Below the pieces are notes generated by a model that did no database searches, was not told the origin of the DNA, and saw only the letters and a list, made by a program, of their open reading frames with translations. Of a stretch of 64,000 nucleotides of DNA, positions 9,643 through 18,282 are shown one piece after another (position 1 is the first letter of the stretch; each line of letters starts with the position of its first letter). The position numbers and the translations under genes are program-made. Source of the stretch: Acinetobacter celticus (GTDB lineage Bacteria > Pseudomonadota > Gammaproteobacteria > Pseudomonadales > Moraxellaceae); assembly GCF_001707755.1 (NCBI RefSeq), contig NZ_MBDL01000013.1:1-64000 (forward strand). The letters are read 5' to 3'.

Positions 9643-11379
9643 ATGTCCGCTTTTAAACATCGCGTCTTACCGTATCTTCCTGCTTGGCACTGGCTGAAAG
9701 ATTATAACGCTGGCAAATTTAAATCAGATCTAATGGCTGCGCTGATTGTTATTGCTATGCTTGTTCCTCAAGGCATGGCTTATGCAATGTTGGCAGGTCT
9801 ACCACCGATTATGGGACTGTATGCCAGTATGATTCCCATGATTATGTACGCGTTGGTCGGAAGCAGTACCACTTTGTCTATTGGCCCAGTCGCGATTATC
9901 TCTATGATGACATTTGCGACATTAAATCCATTATTCGAAGCAGGGTCGCCTGTTTACATCGAAGCGGCCATGTTGCTCGCACTGATGGTCGGTATTATTT
10001 CATTATTGCTTGGCCTACTACGTTTTGGTTTTTTAATTCAACTGATCAGCCATCCTGTCATTAAGAGTTTTATCATTGCTTCAGCCCTATTAATTGCTTT
10101 GGGGCAGTTTAAATTTTTAGTAGATGTCCCACTGAATGGCAACAATATTTTAGATTTTGCAAAAAGCCTGTGGGAATACGGCGCATATAGCCATATGACG
10201 TCTTTCGTATTTGGTCTTGCCTCTATTCTCTTTTTAATTTACATCCCTAAAATTTTAAATACTCAATCTGTACAAAGCCGAATGGGTTCAACTAATTTTT
10301 TGATTAAAGCCGTACCATTAATTTTGGTGGTGATTTCAATTACATTCACTGTGTTTTGGGGATTAAAAGATTTTGGCATAAAAACTGTTGGAGAAATTCC
10401 TTCAGGTTTCCCACCTGTCCGCCTACCGCACTGGAACTTAGACCTAGTTTTAATGCTCCTGCCTGGTGCAGCCATGATTGCCATGATCAGTTTTGTGGAA
10501 TCGCTTTCAATTGCGCAAGCCACTGCCTTACAGCAAAGAAGCAACTTAAACAGCAATCAAGAGCTCATTGCATTAGGCCTAGCCAATATCAGTGCAGGTT
10601 TAACCACAGCCTTTCCTGTGACAGGCAGTTTGTCACGTACTGTAGTCAATGCCGACGCTGGCGCAAAAACACCTTTGGCAGGCGTAATTTCATCACTATT
10701 AATTATATTAGTCACCCTATATTTCACAGGTTTTTTTAAAGATTTACCTTTAGTCATTTTAGCTGCCACGATTATAGTTTCCATTTGGAAACTGGTCGAC
10801 TTCAAACCATTTTTTGATACTTGGCGCTATTCTAAAGCAGATGGTATCGCCATGTGGATTACCTTCTTTGGTGTTATCTTTATTGATATTTCCACAGGCT
10901 TAATTATTGGAATTGTTTCAACATTTATTCTCATGTTATGGCGAATTAGTCGCCCGCATATGGCAGTTATTGGCTTAGTCGAAGGCACACAGCATTTTAG
11001 AAATATTCAACGTCATCATGTAAAAACCTCACCAGCTCTCATGTCTATTCGTATTGATGAAAATCTAACCTTTTTGAATACCAATAGCTTAAAAGGATTT
11101 CTGATTAATCAAATGAGCCAATCGCCTAAATTACAACATGTGATTATTAATTGTTCCAGTATTAGTAGTATAGATTTTAGTGCCTTGGAAATGCTTGAGG
11201 ACATGAATAGCGAACTCAATAAACTCAATATCCGCCTGCATTTTTCTGAAGTCAAAGGCCCAGTGATGGATAAGCTACAGCACTCTAAATTATTGAAACA
11301 TTTAAGTGGTCAAATTTATCTAACACATTATCAAGCCATACAAGATCTATCTTCTAGCACTGCTGAATATCAAATTTAA
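9643..11379 (+). CDS. SulP-family anion transporter with STAS domain
   Basis: 578 residues. The N-terminal two thirds are hydrophobic membrane segments with the SulP signature region (DLMAALIVIAMLVPQGMAYA) and SGFPPVRLP in the middle. The C-terminal 130 residues form a STAS domain (LTFLNTNSLKGFL, then IINCSSISSIDFSALEML), where the conserved serine-aspartate loop is seen. SulP proteins carry sulfate, bicarbonate or other anions. The sulfur neighbours favour sulfate, but this is not proven. Confidence 0.88.
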   Translation: MSAFKHRVLPYLPAWHWLKDYNAGKFKSDLMAALIVIAMLVPQGMAYAMLAGLPPIMGLYASMIPMIMYALVGSSTTLSIGPVAIISMMTFATLNPLFEAGSPVYIEAAMLLALMVGIISLLLGLLRFGFLIQLISHPVIKSFIIASALLIALGQFKFLVDVPLNGNNILDFAKSLWEYGAYSHMTSFVFGLASILFLIYIPKILNTQSVQSRMGSTNFLIKAVPLILVVISITFTVFWGLKDFGIKTVGEIPSGFPPVRLPHWNLDLVLMLLPGAAMIAMISFVESLSIAQATALQQRSNLNSNQELIALGLANISAGLTTAFPVTGSLSRTVVNADAGAKTPLAGVISSLLIILVTLYFTGFFKDLPLVILAATIIVSIWKLVDFKPFFDTWRYSKADGIAMWITFFGVIFIDISTGLIIGIVSTFILMLWRISRPHMAVIGLVEGTQHFRNIQRHHVKTSPALMSIRIDENLTFLNTNSLKGFLINQMSQSPKLQHVIINCSSISSIDFSALEMLEDMNSELNKLNIRLHFSEVKGPVMDKLQHSKLLKHLSGQIYLTHYQAIQDLSSSTAEYQI

Positions 11380-11807
11380 ATGATGAAATTTCTTATTTTA
11401 TAGCGTCATGAATAGATGACTTGCATGAATCTAAAGGTGTTTAATATTCGTTTTAAAACAATCAGTACAGCCTCCATTCGGTTGGCTCAATTTTATGTCT
11501 TTTCGTCGGCATTAGGATGGGAAATGTGTAGTATCCATGCCACACTGATGAGTCTAATGCCTGTTAAAAAATTATTTTTGGGCTTTAGTTATGATTTTTT
11601 TGATTAAAAAGTGACTTATGAAAGGAATCTAATGTATCTAGTTTCATTATTTACATCTAAATGTGAAACATAAATACAAAATATCAACTGTAAAAATAAG
11701 TACTTAATTTTTATATTTAAATTTTTTCAAAGCATGAAAGCTTTTCAGTATAAAATATCGGGCTTATTTTTAATATTTTGTCATCGTAATTCTGACAAGG
11801 CTTCTCT
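11380..11807. other. Gene-free stretch before sstT
   Basis: A 63-codon frame occurs here, but its composition and lack of a ribosome-binding site argue against a gene. The rest is AT-rich and presumably holds the sstT promoter, which I cannot place with confidence. Confidence 0.4.
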
Positions 11808-13004
11808 ATGTTTTCAGCTTTTACGCGTTTGAGTTTAGTAACCCGAATTATTATTGCCATCATTCTAGGTATATTGGTTGCTATTCTATTTCCAAACGCC
11901 GCGCCGTATTTAAGTTTGCTTGGTGACCTATTCATTAAAGCACTTAAATCCGTTGCGCCAATTCTTGTATTTGTCTTAGTGCTATCATCTATTGCTAACT
12001 TTAAAGTTGGTAGCAACAATGCCTACATTAAGCCAATTATGCTGATGTATGCCTTAGGCATGCTTTTGGCTGCATTTAGTGCAGTAGTTTCAAGTGTTTT
12101 GTTCCCTAGCACTTTATTTCTAGATGCACCTGCACAAGGTGCATTAACACCTCCTGGCAGTCTTGCAGAAATTTTGAAAAATTTATTGCTTAGCTTTATT
12201 GCTAATCCAGTGACTGCCATTAGCGAAGCCAACTTTATTGGTATTTTGGCTTGGGCCGTTGCTTTAGGTGTTGCTTTTCGTCATTCATCTGATCAAACAA
12301 AAGCATTTTTATCTGATGCTGCAGAAGCGGTCAATAAAGTCATCCGCCTCGTCATTAACTTTGCACCAGTGGGTATTTTTGGTTTAGTTGCTGTCACTTT
12401 TGCAGAGACTGGTTTTAGCACCTTAGTAAGCTACGCCCAACTTTTGGCTGTATTACTCGGTACAATGTTATTTGTCGCTTTAGTGGTCAACCCCATTATG
12501 GTTGCATTTATAACACGTGCAAATCCATATCCTTTGGTTTTTCAATGCTTACGTGAAAGCGGAATTACCGCATTTTTCACCCGCAGTTCGGCCGCCAATA
12601 TTCCAGTAAACTTAGATTTAGCAAAACGCTTAGGTGTGCCTGAATCTACAGCCAGCGTGGCTATTCCACTTGGTGCTACTGTCAATATGGCAGGTGCTTC
12701 GGTCACTATTACAGTATTGACGTTAGCCACAGTACATACTTTAGGCATTTCGGTGGATTTCACCACCATGCTTATTTTATCTGTGGTTGCAACTATTTCT
12801 GCTTGTGGCGCATCGGGTGTTGCTGGTGGCTCATTATTACTTATTCCTGTCGCATGTGGCTTATTTGGTATTTCTTCTGATATTGCTATGCAAGTTGTTG
12901 CAATTGGTATGGTCATCAGTGTATTGCAAGACTCAACCGAAACTGCACTTAACTCTTCGACTGACGTATTATTTACTGCGGCGGTAGATCGTGGTTTAAG
13001 ATAA
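11808..13004 (+). CDS. sstT: Sodium/serine-threonine symporter
   Basis: 398 residues, the usual SstT length. It belongs to the dicarboxylate/amino acid:cation symporter fold, with hydrophobic helices throughout. Seen motifs are the re-entrant serine-rich stretch [13 protein letters not shown], the helix [15 protein letters not shown], and the second hairpin with [14 protein letters not shown]. It imports serine and threonine with Na+. The start ATG follows an aagg-containing leader. It is probably a single-gene unit. Confidence 0.92.
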   Translation: MFSAFTRLSLVTRIIIAIILGILVAILFPNAAPYLSLLGDLFIKALKSVAPILVFVLVLSSIANFKVGSNNAYIKPIMLMYALGMLLAAFSAVVSSVLFPSTLFLDAPAQGALTPPGSLAEILKNLLLSFIANPVTAISEANFIGILAWAVALGVAFRHSSDQTKAFLSDAAEAVNKVIRLVINFAPVGIFGLVAVTFAETGFSTLVSYAQLLAVLLGTMLFVALVVNPIMVAFITRANPYPLVFQCLRESGITAFFTRSSAANIPVNLDLAKRLGVPESTASVAIPLGATVNMAGASVTITVLTLATVHTLGISVDFTTMLILSVVATISACGASGVAGGSLLLIPVACGLFGISSDIAMQVVAIGMVISVLQDSTETALNSSTDVLFTAAVDRGLR

Positions 13005-13040
13005 TATACTGATAAACGTATATTAATTATTCTACGGACT

Positions 13041-13715
13041 ATGCCTTTTCAAATACTACCTCTCTGGATTCAATTCGGTGCATTTTGCCTTGCAATGAAT
13101 GCGGGCATGATTAATGTTCTTGGACTGGTGACCGTGCTTCACCAGTCCGTTTCTCATATGACAGGCAATGTCAGTATGCTGGCTATGGCAGTCTTGCATT
13201 GGCACCCGTCCTCCGTTTTGTATCTTTTTCTGATTACCTTTTCCTATGTCATTGGTTCTTTTTATAGTGGCTTAATTTTAGGAAGTAGTTCTTTCCGCTT
13301 AGATCGGCTTTATGGTATTCCGCTAAGCCTTGTCACAATTTTTATTCTTTTATGTTGGATTTTTCTACCTTATTTCCCCCGATACGCCTTGCTTTGGGCT
13401 TGTGTTGCCATGGGCGTGCAAAATGCTATGATTAGCCACTATAAAGGCACAATTATCCGCACGACACATTTATCGGGTGTACTGACAGATTTAGGCTTAG
13501 CCCTCGGCTATCGCGCAAGAGGCTTAGACGTAGACCGCAAACGAGTTATTCTGCATTTACTCATATTATGTGGGTTTTTTCTTGGCGGGCTTATTGCCAG
13601 TTTGATTTATCCTTTATTAAAATTAGATTCATTCATCGTTCCTGCATCATTTAGCTTTGTTTTAAGCATGGTGTACTGGATCATCTACTTACGTTATCGA
13701 CATATTCAAAATTGA
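13041..13715 (+). CDS. YoaK/DUF1275-family membrane protein
   Basis: 224 residues with about six hydrophobic segments. The family features are visible: GMINVLGLVT near the N-terminus, SVSHMTGNVSML, and the later GVQNAMISHYKGTIIRTTHLSG. The biochemical role of DUF1275 proteins is not settled. It starts 36 bases after sstT and may be read through from it. Confidence 0.8.
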   Translation: MPFQILPLWIQFGAFCLAMNAGMINVLGLVTVLHQSVSHMTGNVSMLAMAVLHWHPSSVLYLFLITFSYVIGSFYSGLILGSSSFRLDRLYGIPLSLVTIFILLCWIFLPYFPRYALLWACVAMGVQNAMISHYKGTIIRTTHLSGVLTDLGLALGYRARGLDVDRKRVILHLLILCGFFLGGLIASLIYPLLKLDSFIVPASFSFVLSMVYWIIYLRYRHIQN

Positions 13716-13730
13716 GTTTGGACAAATATT

Positions 13731-14267
13731 ATGGTTAAAAATGCATTACAGGCACAGTTACTAAAGGCTGGGTTGGTCGATAACAAAAAAGCCAAAAAAC
13801 TCTCTAAACAAGCTGTACATGAACAACGTACAGGTCAAAGTAATGAAGCTGACATTAAGGCAAAAATTGTTCAAGATAAAGAACTGAAACAGGCCAAAGA
13901 CCAAGCTATCGAGCAAGAGAAAAAAGCAATTTTGCATGAAAAAGAGCTGAAAGCGTCTATCGCTCAAATGATTGATCAGCACAAAATTCGCCATACAGAT
14001 GGTGATGCGATTTATCAATTTATTGATGAAAATAAAATTAAAAAATTGTATATCAATCAGCAAATTTATAATGCTTTAGTTTCAGGTAGCCTTGTCATTG
14101 CCAAAGAAAATGACAACTATGCTTTCCTACCAAAAGCATTGGCGGAACGTATTAATGCCAAAATGGAAGGCTTTATTATTGTCAATAATGCAGAACAGAA
14201 TGACCAAGTCACAGACGAGGAAGATCCGTATGCAGCTTATGTTATTCCAGATGATTTAATGTGGTGA
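13731..14267 (+). CDS. DUF2058 family (YaiL-like) nucleoprotein/polysome-associated protein
   Basis: 178 residues. The N-terminus, NALQAQLLKAGLVDNKKAKK, is the conserved family start. A long charged helical stretch rich in Lys, Glu and Gln follows (residues 20-85), then a small globular domain ending in acidic residues and DDLMW. E. coli YaiL is the known relative, but its function is not well defined. It lies 15 bases after the DUF1275 gene. Confidence 0.82.
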   Translation: MVKNALQAQLLKAGLVDNKKAKKLSKQAVHEQRTGQSNEADIKAKIVQDKELKQAKDQAIEQEKKAILHEKELKASIAQMIDQHKIRHTDGDAIYQFIDENKIKKLYINQQIYNALVSGSLVIAKENDNYAFLPKALAERINAKMEGFIIVNNAEQNDQVTDEEDPYAAYVIPDDLMW

Positions 14268-14273
14268 TTTTTT

Positions 14274-14356
14274 AAATCTTAGATTCTCAGACGAAGTGCA
14301 ACAAAGATTAATTTAGCTAAGAAGTGAGGTGAGAATCTAAAATCTTAGATTCTCAC
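14274..14356. repeat. Palindromic repeat cluster after the DUF2058 gene
   Basis: The word TCTTAGATTCTCA occurs at the start (from about 14277) and again at the end. The last copy forms a perfect 12-bp inverted repeat with GTGAGAATCTAA at 14329-14340 around a four-base loop. It could end transcription of the DUF2058 gene, but there is no T run. I see no gene in the following bases up to the fumC terminator. Confidence 0.6.
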
Positions 14357-14625
14357 TTAAAATTACTCCACAAGCTCTCTTCTTCAATCACATATAAAAA
14401 TGACTTCTCTGATGCACTGATAATTCTATTCAAGATCACTTTTAGCCTGAAATAGCCAAAGAAAATTTAAATTTCCCATAAAGAATCCCCATCTTTAAAA
14501 GTCGAATATTCCGATCAGAACCATCCTATTTTATTAAATCTAAATACTCTTCAAACAATATTTGATCCAATAATTTTGGAATAATAGAGAATTCAATCTC
14601 CCCCTGAAATAAGTTGTTCAACAAA

Positions 14626-14653
14626 AAAAGCCACTTTTTTAAAGTGGCTTTTA
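14626..14653 (-). terminator. Rho-independent terminator of fumC
   Basis: AAAAGCCACTTT and AAAGTGGCTTTT form a perfect 12-bp stem with a four-base loop, flanked by A and T runs. It lies about 60 bases downstream of the fumC stop. Confidence 0.85.
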
Positions 14654-14713
14654 AATGAGCTAAACTACCAAGCAAATTAATAAATTCGTTAAATACAACC
14701 AAACGTCAACATG

Positions 14714-16108
14714 TTATTTTGCATTTGCTGAAACCATTTGTTCTGGGCGAACCATTTCATCAAATTGCTGTTCAGTCACTAAACCTAATTCAACAGCAAC
14801 CTGCTTTAAAGTTTTACCCTCTTTGTAGGCCGTTTTTGCTACTTTGGCTGCATTCTCATAACCAATCACAGGGTTCAATGCGGTCACTAACATCAATGAA
14901 TCATGTAAAAAATGATCAATTCTCTCACGATTTGGCTCTATACCAACTGCACAGTGGTCATTAAAACTATTGCAGGCATCACCTAATAGCTGAATAGATT
15001 GCAATAAATTAAATGCAATCACAGGCATAAAAACGTTTAATTCAAAGTTACCCGAAGCACCTGCAATATTAATAGTGGTGTCATTCCCCATCACTTGTGC
15101 AACCACCATCGTCATGGCTTCACTTTGAGTTGGATTGACTTTCCCGGGCATAATACTTGAACCAGGTTCGTTTTCAGGTATACGAAGTTCACCAAAACCA
15201 CAACGTGGGCCACTGGCTAGCCAACGAATATCATTGGCAATCTTATTTAAGCTCGCGGCTAAGGTCTTTAATGCGCCAGATGCAAATACAGCGGCATCAC
15301 GTCCTGCTAATGCTTCAAATTTATTTGGTGCAGTAACGAACGGTAAGCCAGTTAACTTACCCAATTGTTCGGCTGTTTTTACAGCATAGTCTGGGTGTGC
15401 ATTTAAACCAGTACCTACAGCCGTTCCACCCAATGGCAGTTCATATAACCCTGAAAGCGCTTGATGTAACCGTTTTAAGCCATGATCCAGCTGAGAGACA
15501 TAACCACTGAACTCTTGCCCTAAAGTTAAAGGCGTTGCATCCTGTAAATGCGTGCGACCAATTTTAACAATATCTGAAAATTCGACCGATTTTGCTTCTA
15601 AAGTATCTCGTAAACGAGTAACTGCTGGAATTAGCAGTTCATTAATTTGAAGGCAGGCTGCCACATGAATCGCTGTCGGAAAGGAATCATTGGTTGATTG
15701 TGCACGGTTTACATGATCATTAGGATGCACAGGTTTTTGTGAACCTAGAGGATTACCTAATTTTTGATTCGCAATATTCGCAATAACTTCATTACAGTTC
15801 ATATTACTTTGCGTACCTGAACCTGTTTGCCACACGACTAAGGGAAACTGTGCATCCCAATCTCCAGCAATAACTTCTTCAGCTGCACCAACAATATACT
15901 GCGATAGCTCTTGAGGAATTTGCTTTAATTCGGCATTGGTTATAGCGGCTACTTTTTTGACCAACCCCATCGCGCGGATCATTGACCGAGGCAAACGTTC
16001 TCCGCCAATTTTAAAATTTTGCAGACTGCGCTGTGTTTGTGCGCCCCACATCGCTTCACTTGGTACTTCCACTTCACCCATTGTGTCGTGTTCAATACGT
16101 GTTTGCAT
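14714..16108 (-). CDS. fumC: Fumarate hydratase class II
   Basis: Iron-independent TCA-cycle enzyme that interconverts fumarate and malate. 464 residues, full length. The superfamily signature [11 protein letters not shown] is intact, as are GSGTQSNMN near the N-terminus and the active-site segment [10 protein letters not shown]. There are no iron-sulfur ligands, as expected for class II. A strong Fur-box match lies about 100 bases upstream, which fits use of this enzyme when iron is scarce. Confidence 0.95.
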   Translation of the reverse strand: MQTRIEHDTMGEVEVPSEAMWGAQTQRSLQNFKIGGERLPRSMIRAMGLVKKVAAITNAELKQIPQELSQYIVGAAEEVIAGDWDAQFPLVVWQTGSGTQSNMNCNEVIANIANQKLGNPLGSQKPVHPNDHVNRAQSTNDSFPTAIHVAACLQINELLIPAVTRLRDTLEAKSVEFSDIVKIGRTHLQDATPLTLGQEFSGYVSQLDHGLKRLHQALSGLYELPLGGTAVGTGLNAHPDYAVKTAEQLGKLTGLPFVTAPNKFEALAGRDAAVFASGALKTLAASLNKIANDIRWLASGPRCGFGELRIPENEPGSSIMPGKVNPTQSEAMTMVVAQVMGNDTTINIAGASGNFELNVFMPVIAFNLLQSIQLLGDACNSFNDHCAVGIEPNRERIDHFLHDSLMLVTALNPVIGYENAAKVAKTAYKEGKTLKQVAVELGLVTEQQFDEMVRPEQMVSANAK

Positions 16109-16204
16109 GGTGTAACCTCATTTCCTTGTTTAAGACGTTCACTCTTGTAAAACAGCGTCATTGGCTATTTTTAACAGTTTATGCAAGATGAATACAATTG
16201 TAAA

Positions 16205-16219
16205 TGATAATTATTTTCA
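16205..16219. promoter_or_regulatory. Probable Fur box upstream of fumC
   Basis: The 15-base site TGATAAT-T-ATTTTCA matches the 7-1-7 Fur consensus TGATAAT-N-ATTATCA at all but one position. It sits about 95 bases upstream of the fumC start. The rest of the gap down to 16443 shows no gene. Confidence 0.65.
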
Positions 16220-16443
16220 ATAATGTTGTTTATTAAAATCATCAGCATTTATCTTTTAAATCAATAACTTTTATATTGTGTATGCTCTTTTATTGAGTCA
16301 TTACATTAACTATTGATACCATTTTATACAGTACCAACCAATGCACATCTAACTTCTTTTACAATATGAATACTTTGAGCCTTATTCTGTTCTGAACCAA
16401 ATTCAAAACATATCATTTTGAATTTATCGGGTTAATTGAACAA

Positions 16444-17451
16444 TTACTGACTGCCTAAAGTTGTTTGATAAAAGCGCCACTCATCTTCTAACGCTTTTCT
16501 TAGACTATGTTCAGGCACCCAATGAAAGTACTGTTCTGCTTTGTTCGACTGACTTCCTAACTGATCAAATTCAGCAGATGGATAGTACGGCGCTGCAATG
16601 GTTTTAATGGGATTGTGGGTAATTTCAGCAATTAAATCTAAAAGTTTTTGCATTGAAATGAGTTCCCCTGAAATATTAAACGCTTCACAAGCATGCTCTT
16701 GCGTGTGCAACCAATTTAGGGCTAAAAAAATTGCCTTACAAGCATCTAATACATGTAAAAAACTACGCTCTGTCGTCTGATCTGCGGTATTGGCCTGTTT
16801 ACGTAATTCTATAAATTCACGTTGCATAGCGCCCACTTGCATGGCAAGCGGTACAATATTTTTAGGTAAAGGCGTAATAAATTCGCCCAATACTGCATGT
16901 TCAAATGCACCTGCAATATTACCTAAGCGCAAAATTGCAATTTTCCATTCATTATCAGTCAATGCAGTATCACGAATAATATCTTCAATCATCTGCTGAG
17001 ATTTGACGTATGGGTTTGGATAAGCATAGTTAAACGCCAAATTTTCGGTTAAATCTGTGGCTGATGTGCCATATACAGCTAAACTTGATAAATGCACCAA
17101 TGTGCGTACACCAGTACGTTGCATAGCGCGCATCAGACTCATAATGCAACTCACATTATCATTATAATATTCCAGTGGTTTAAGCACAGATTCTTCTAAT
17201 GACTTAAAACCTGCGGTATGTATCACAGCACTAATCGAAAATTGTTCAAAGACTTTATTTAATGCAGGTGTATTGCGAATATCAATTTTGACAAAAGGCA
17301 CGTACATGCCCGAAATATACTCAAGGCGCTCTAAAATTTGTAAATTCGAATTTGATAAATTATCGACAATAATGACTTCTTGCCCTTGTGCCAAAAGACT
17401 TAAAGCAATATGCGAACCTAAAAAGCCTAATCCACCAGTCACTAAAATCAT
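16444..17451 (-). CDS. GalE-like NAD-dependent epimerase/dehydratase with altered active site
   Basis: 335 residues of the extended short-chain dehydrogenase fold. The Rossmann motif VTGGLGFLGSH starts at residue 4, VDNLSNS follows as in UDP-glucose 4-epimerases, and HLSSLAVYG supplies the serine. The catalytic YxxxK motif is changed: Tyr148 is followed by V-K-S-Gln152, so the lysine is a glutamine. A lysine sits two residues earlier. The ATG at 17451 is chosen because VTGG must be near the N-terminus. It may be a non-epimerising paralogue. Confidence 0.75.
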   Translation of the reverse strand: MILVTGGLGFLGSHIALSLLAQGQEVIIVDNLSNSNLQILERLEYISGMYVPFVKIDIRNTPALNKVFEQFSISAVIHTAGFKSLEESVLKPLEYYNDNVSCIMSLMRAMQRTGVRTLVHLSSLAVYGTSATDLTENLAFNYAYPNPYVKSQQMIEDIIRDTALTDNEWKIAILRLGNIAGAFEHAVLGEFITPLPKNIVPLAMQVGAMQREFIELRKQANTADQTTERSFLHVLDACKAIFLALNWLHTQEHACEAFNISGELISMQKLLDLIAEITHNPIKTIAAPYYPSAEFDQLGSQSNKAEQYFHWVPEHSLRKALEDEWRFYQTTLGSQ

Positions 17452-17839
17452 TGTATAGATACTCCTTATAATAATCAGCACTTTGCAAACGATTGGTGTT
17501 TTTTGGGTGTTATTGTCAATTTATCCACAGATATCAAACGTAAAAACCGACTCAAAATTTCTCTTGGGTCGGCTAATCTGCAAGAGCATTATAACGATAT
17601 TTTACAGGTTGGGAATATTGGATGTGTTGCAGTTGTAGCTATTAACTGTATATTGTTTATAACAAGAAATAACATCAACTGTCCTGCGCAAGGCTGGACC
17701 AGCATTACAAATAGATGGAATAAAAATAAAAGCATGGCTCTACTTCTATATTGAGCACACTGTGAATAATGGGAAGCTTTTTTGTAAGGAAAGTGGCTGG
17801 GCTGTTAAAACTTATAGTTTTTAGAATAAGGAATAAATA
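17452..17839. other. Gene-free stretch, left border of the accessory region
   Basis: One 83-codon frame spans part of this stretch, but it has no recognisable domain and an unusual composition. I see no tRNA, so an attachment site cannot be identified here. Confidence 0.35.
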
Positions 17840-18107
17840 GTGAAAAGTATCTGAACTGACTTCTGATCAATTACCTAGTGCTTTAGCTACTGCAATGAAA
17901 GTAAAAAATGTGCCTGCATTAGACTGGGATCTGTGCGGAAAGCTTATTGAGAAAGAGAAAATTAGCTTGGTGCGATCGTACTCAAGATGGACTGCATTTT
18001 ATGTCGGCCCACGTGCTGATAGTAAAGAAGCTGAGCAAACTGCGGATACAGCAATTGAAGCTGTGGTGAAGTACTTTATTGAGAAGAAACTAGGCGAAGA
18101 AATTTAA
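17840..18107 (+). pseudogene. Phage-type protein, resembling DUF2591, with frameshifted start
   Basis: AAGGAA lies seven bases before a GTG at 17840, but that frame stops after four codons. Dropping one A from the AAAA run would join it to a frame reading VSELTSDQLPSALATAMKV and on to LGEEI, about 88 residues. The shape (VSELT, ALDWDLCGK, then YSRWTAFYVGP) resembles small phage proteins of the DUF2591 type. An internal ATG at 17895 could still make a 70-residue product. Its presence suggests phage DNA on this side of the dif-module island too. Confidence 0.5.
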
Positions 18108-18155
18108 GGAATACCAATCAATATCGTGAAGTTATGATCAATAGTAGTTGTGGAA

Positions 18156-18272
18156 CATGAATAATCACAAAGAAACCATGATAGTGCGCTGAACCCCATC
18201 ATGGTTTCATATATGATATTGATGCTTATGACTAAATTTCAAGCATTTCGCATAAGCGGTATTATTTTAATT
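18156..18272 (+). repeat. Right half of the ~195-bp inter-module element (copy A)
   Basis: It is almost identical to the right half of copy B (20654-20759), including the hairpin GAAACCATGAT ... ATCATGGTTTC at 18172-18208. The left half with its pdif site is missing: homology begins at ATGAATAATCAC. Confidence 0.85.
18245..18272 (+). other. pdif site (XerC/XerD), copy A right end
   Basis: 28 bases: arm ATTTCGCATAA, six-base spacer GCGGTA, arm TTATTTTAATT. It matches Acinetobacter pdif sites (ATTTCG(C/T)ATAA and TTATGTTAA(A/T)T arms) apart from a G-to-T change in the second arm. Confidence 0.75.
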
Positions 18273-18282
18273 TTAGAAAAAA

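Noticed and set aside
11416..11607. A 63-codon frame between the SulP gene and sstT.
   Set aside because: No ribosome-binding site and no family resemblance.
17503..17754. An 83-codon frame after the epimerase gene.
   Set aside because: No ribosome-binding site, no recognisable domain, odd composition.
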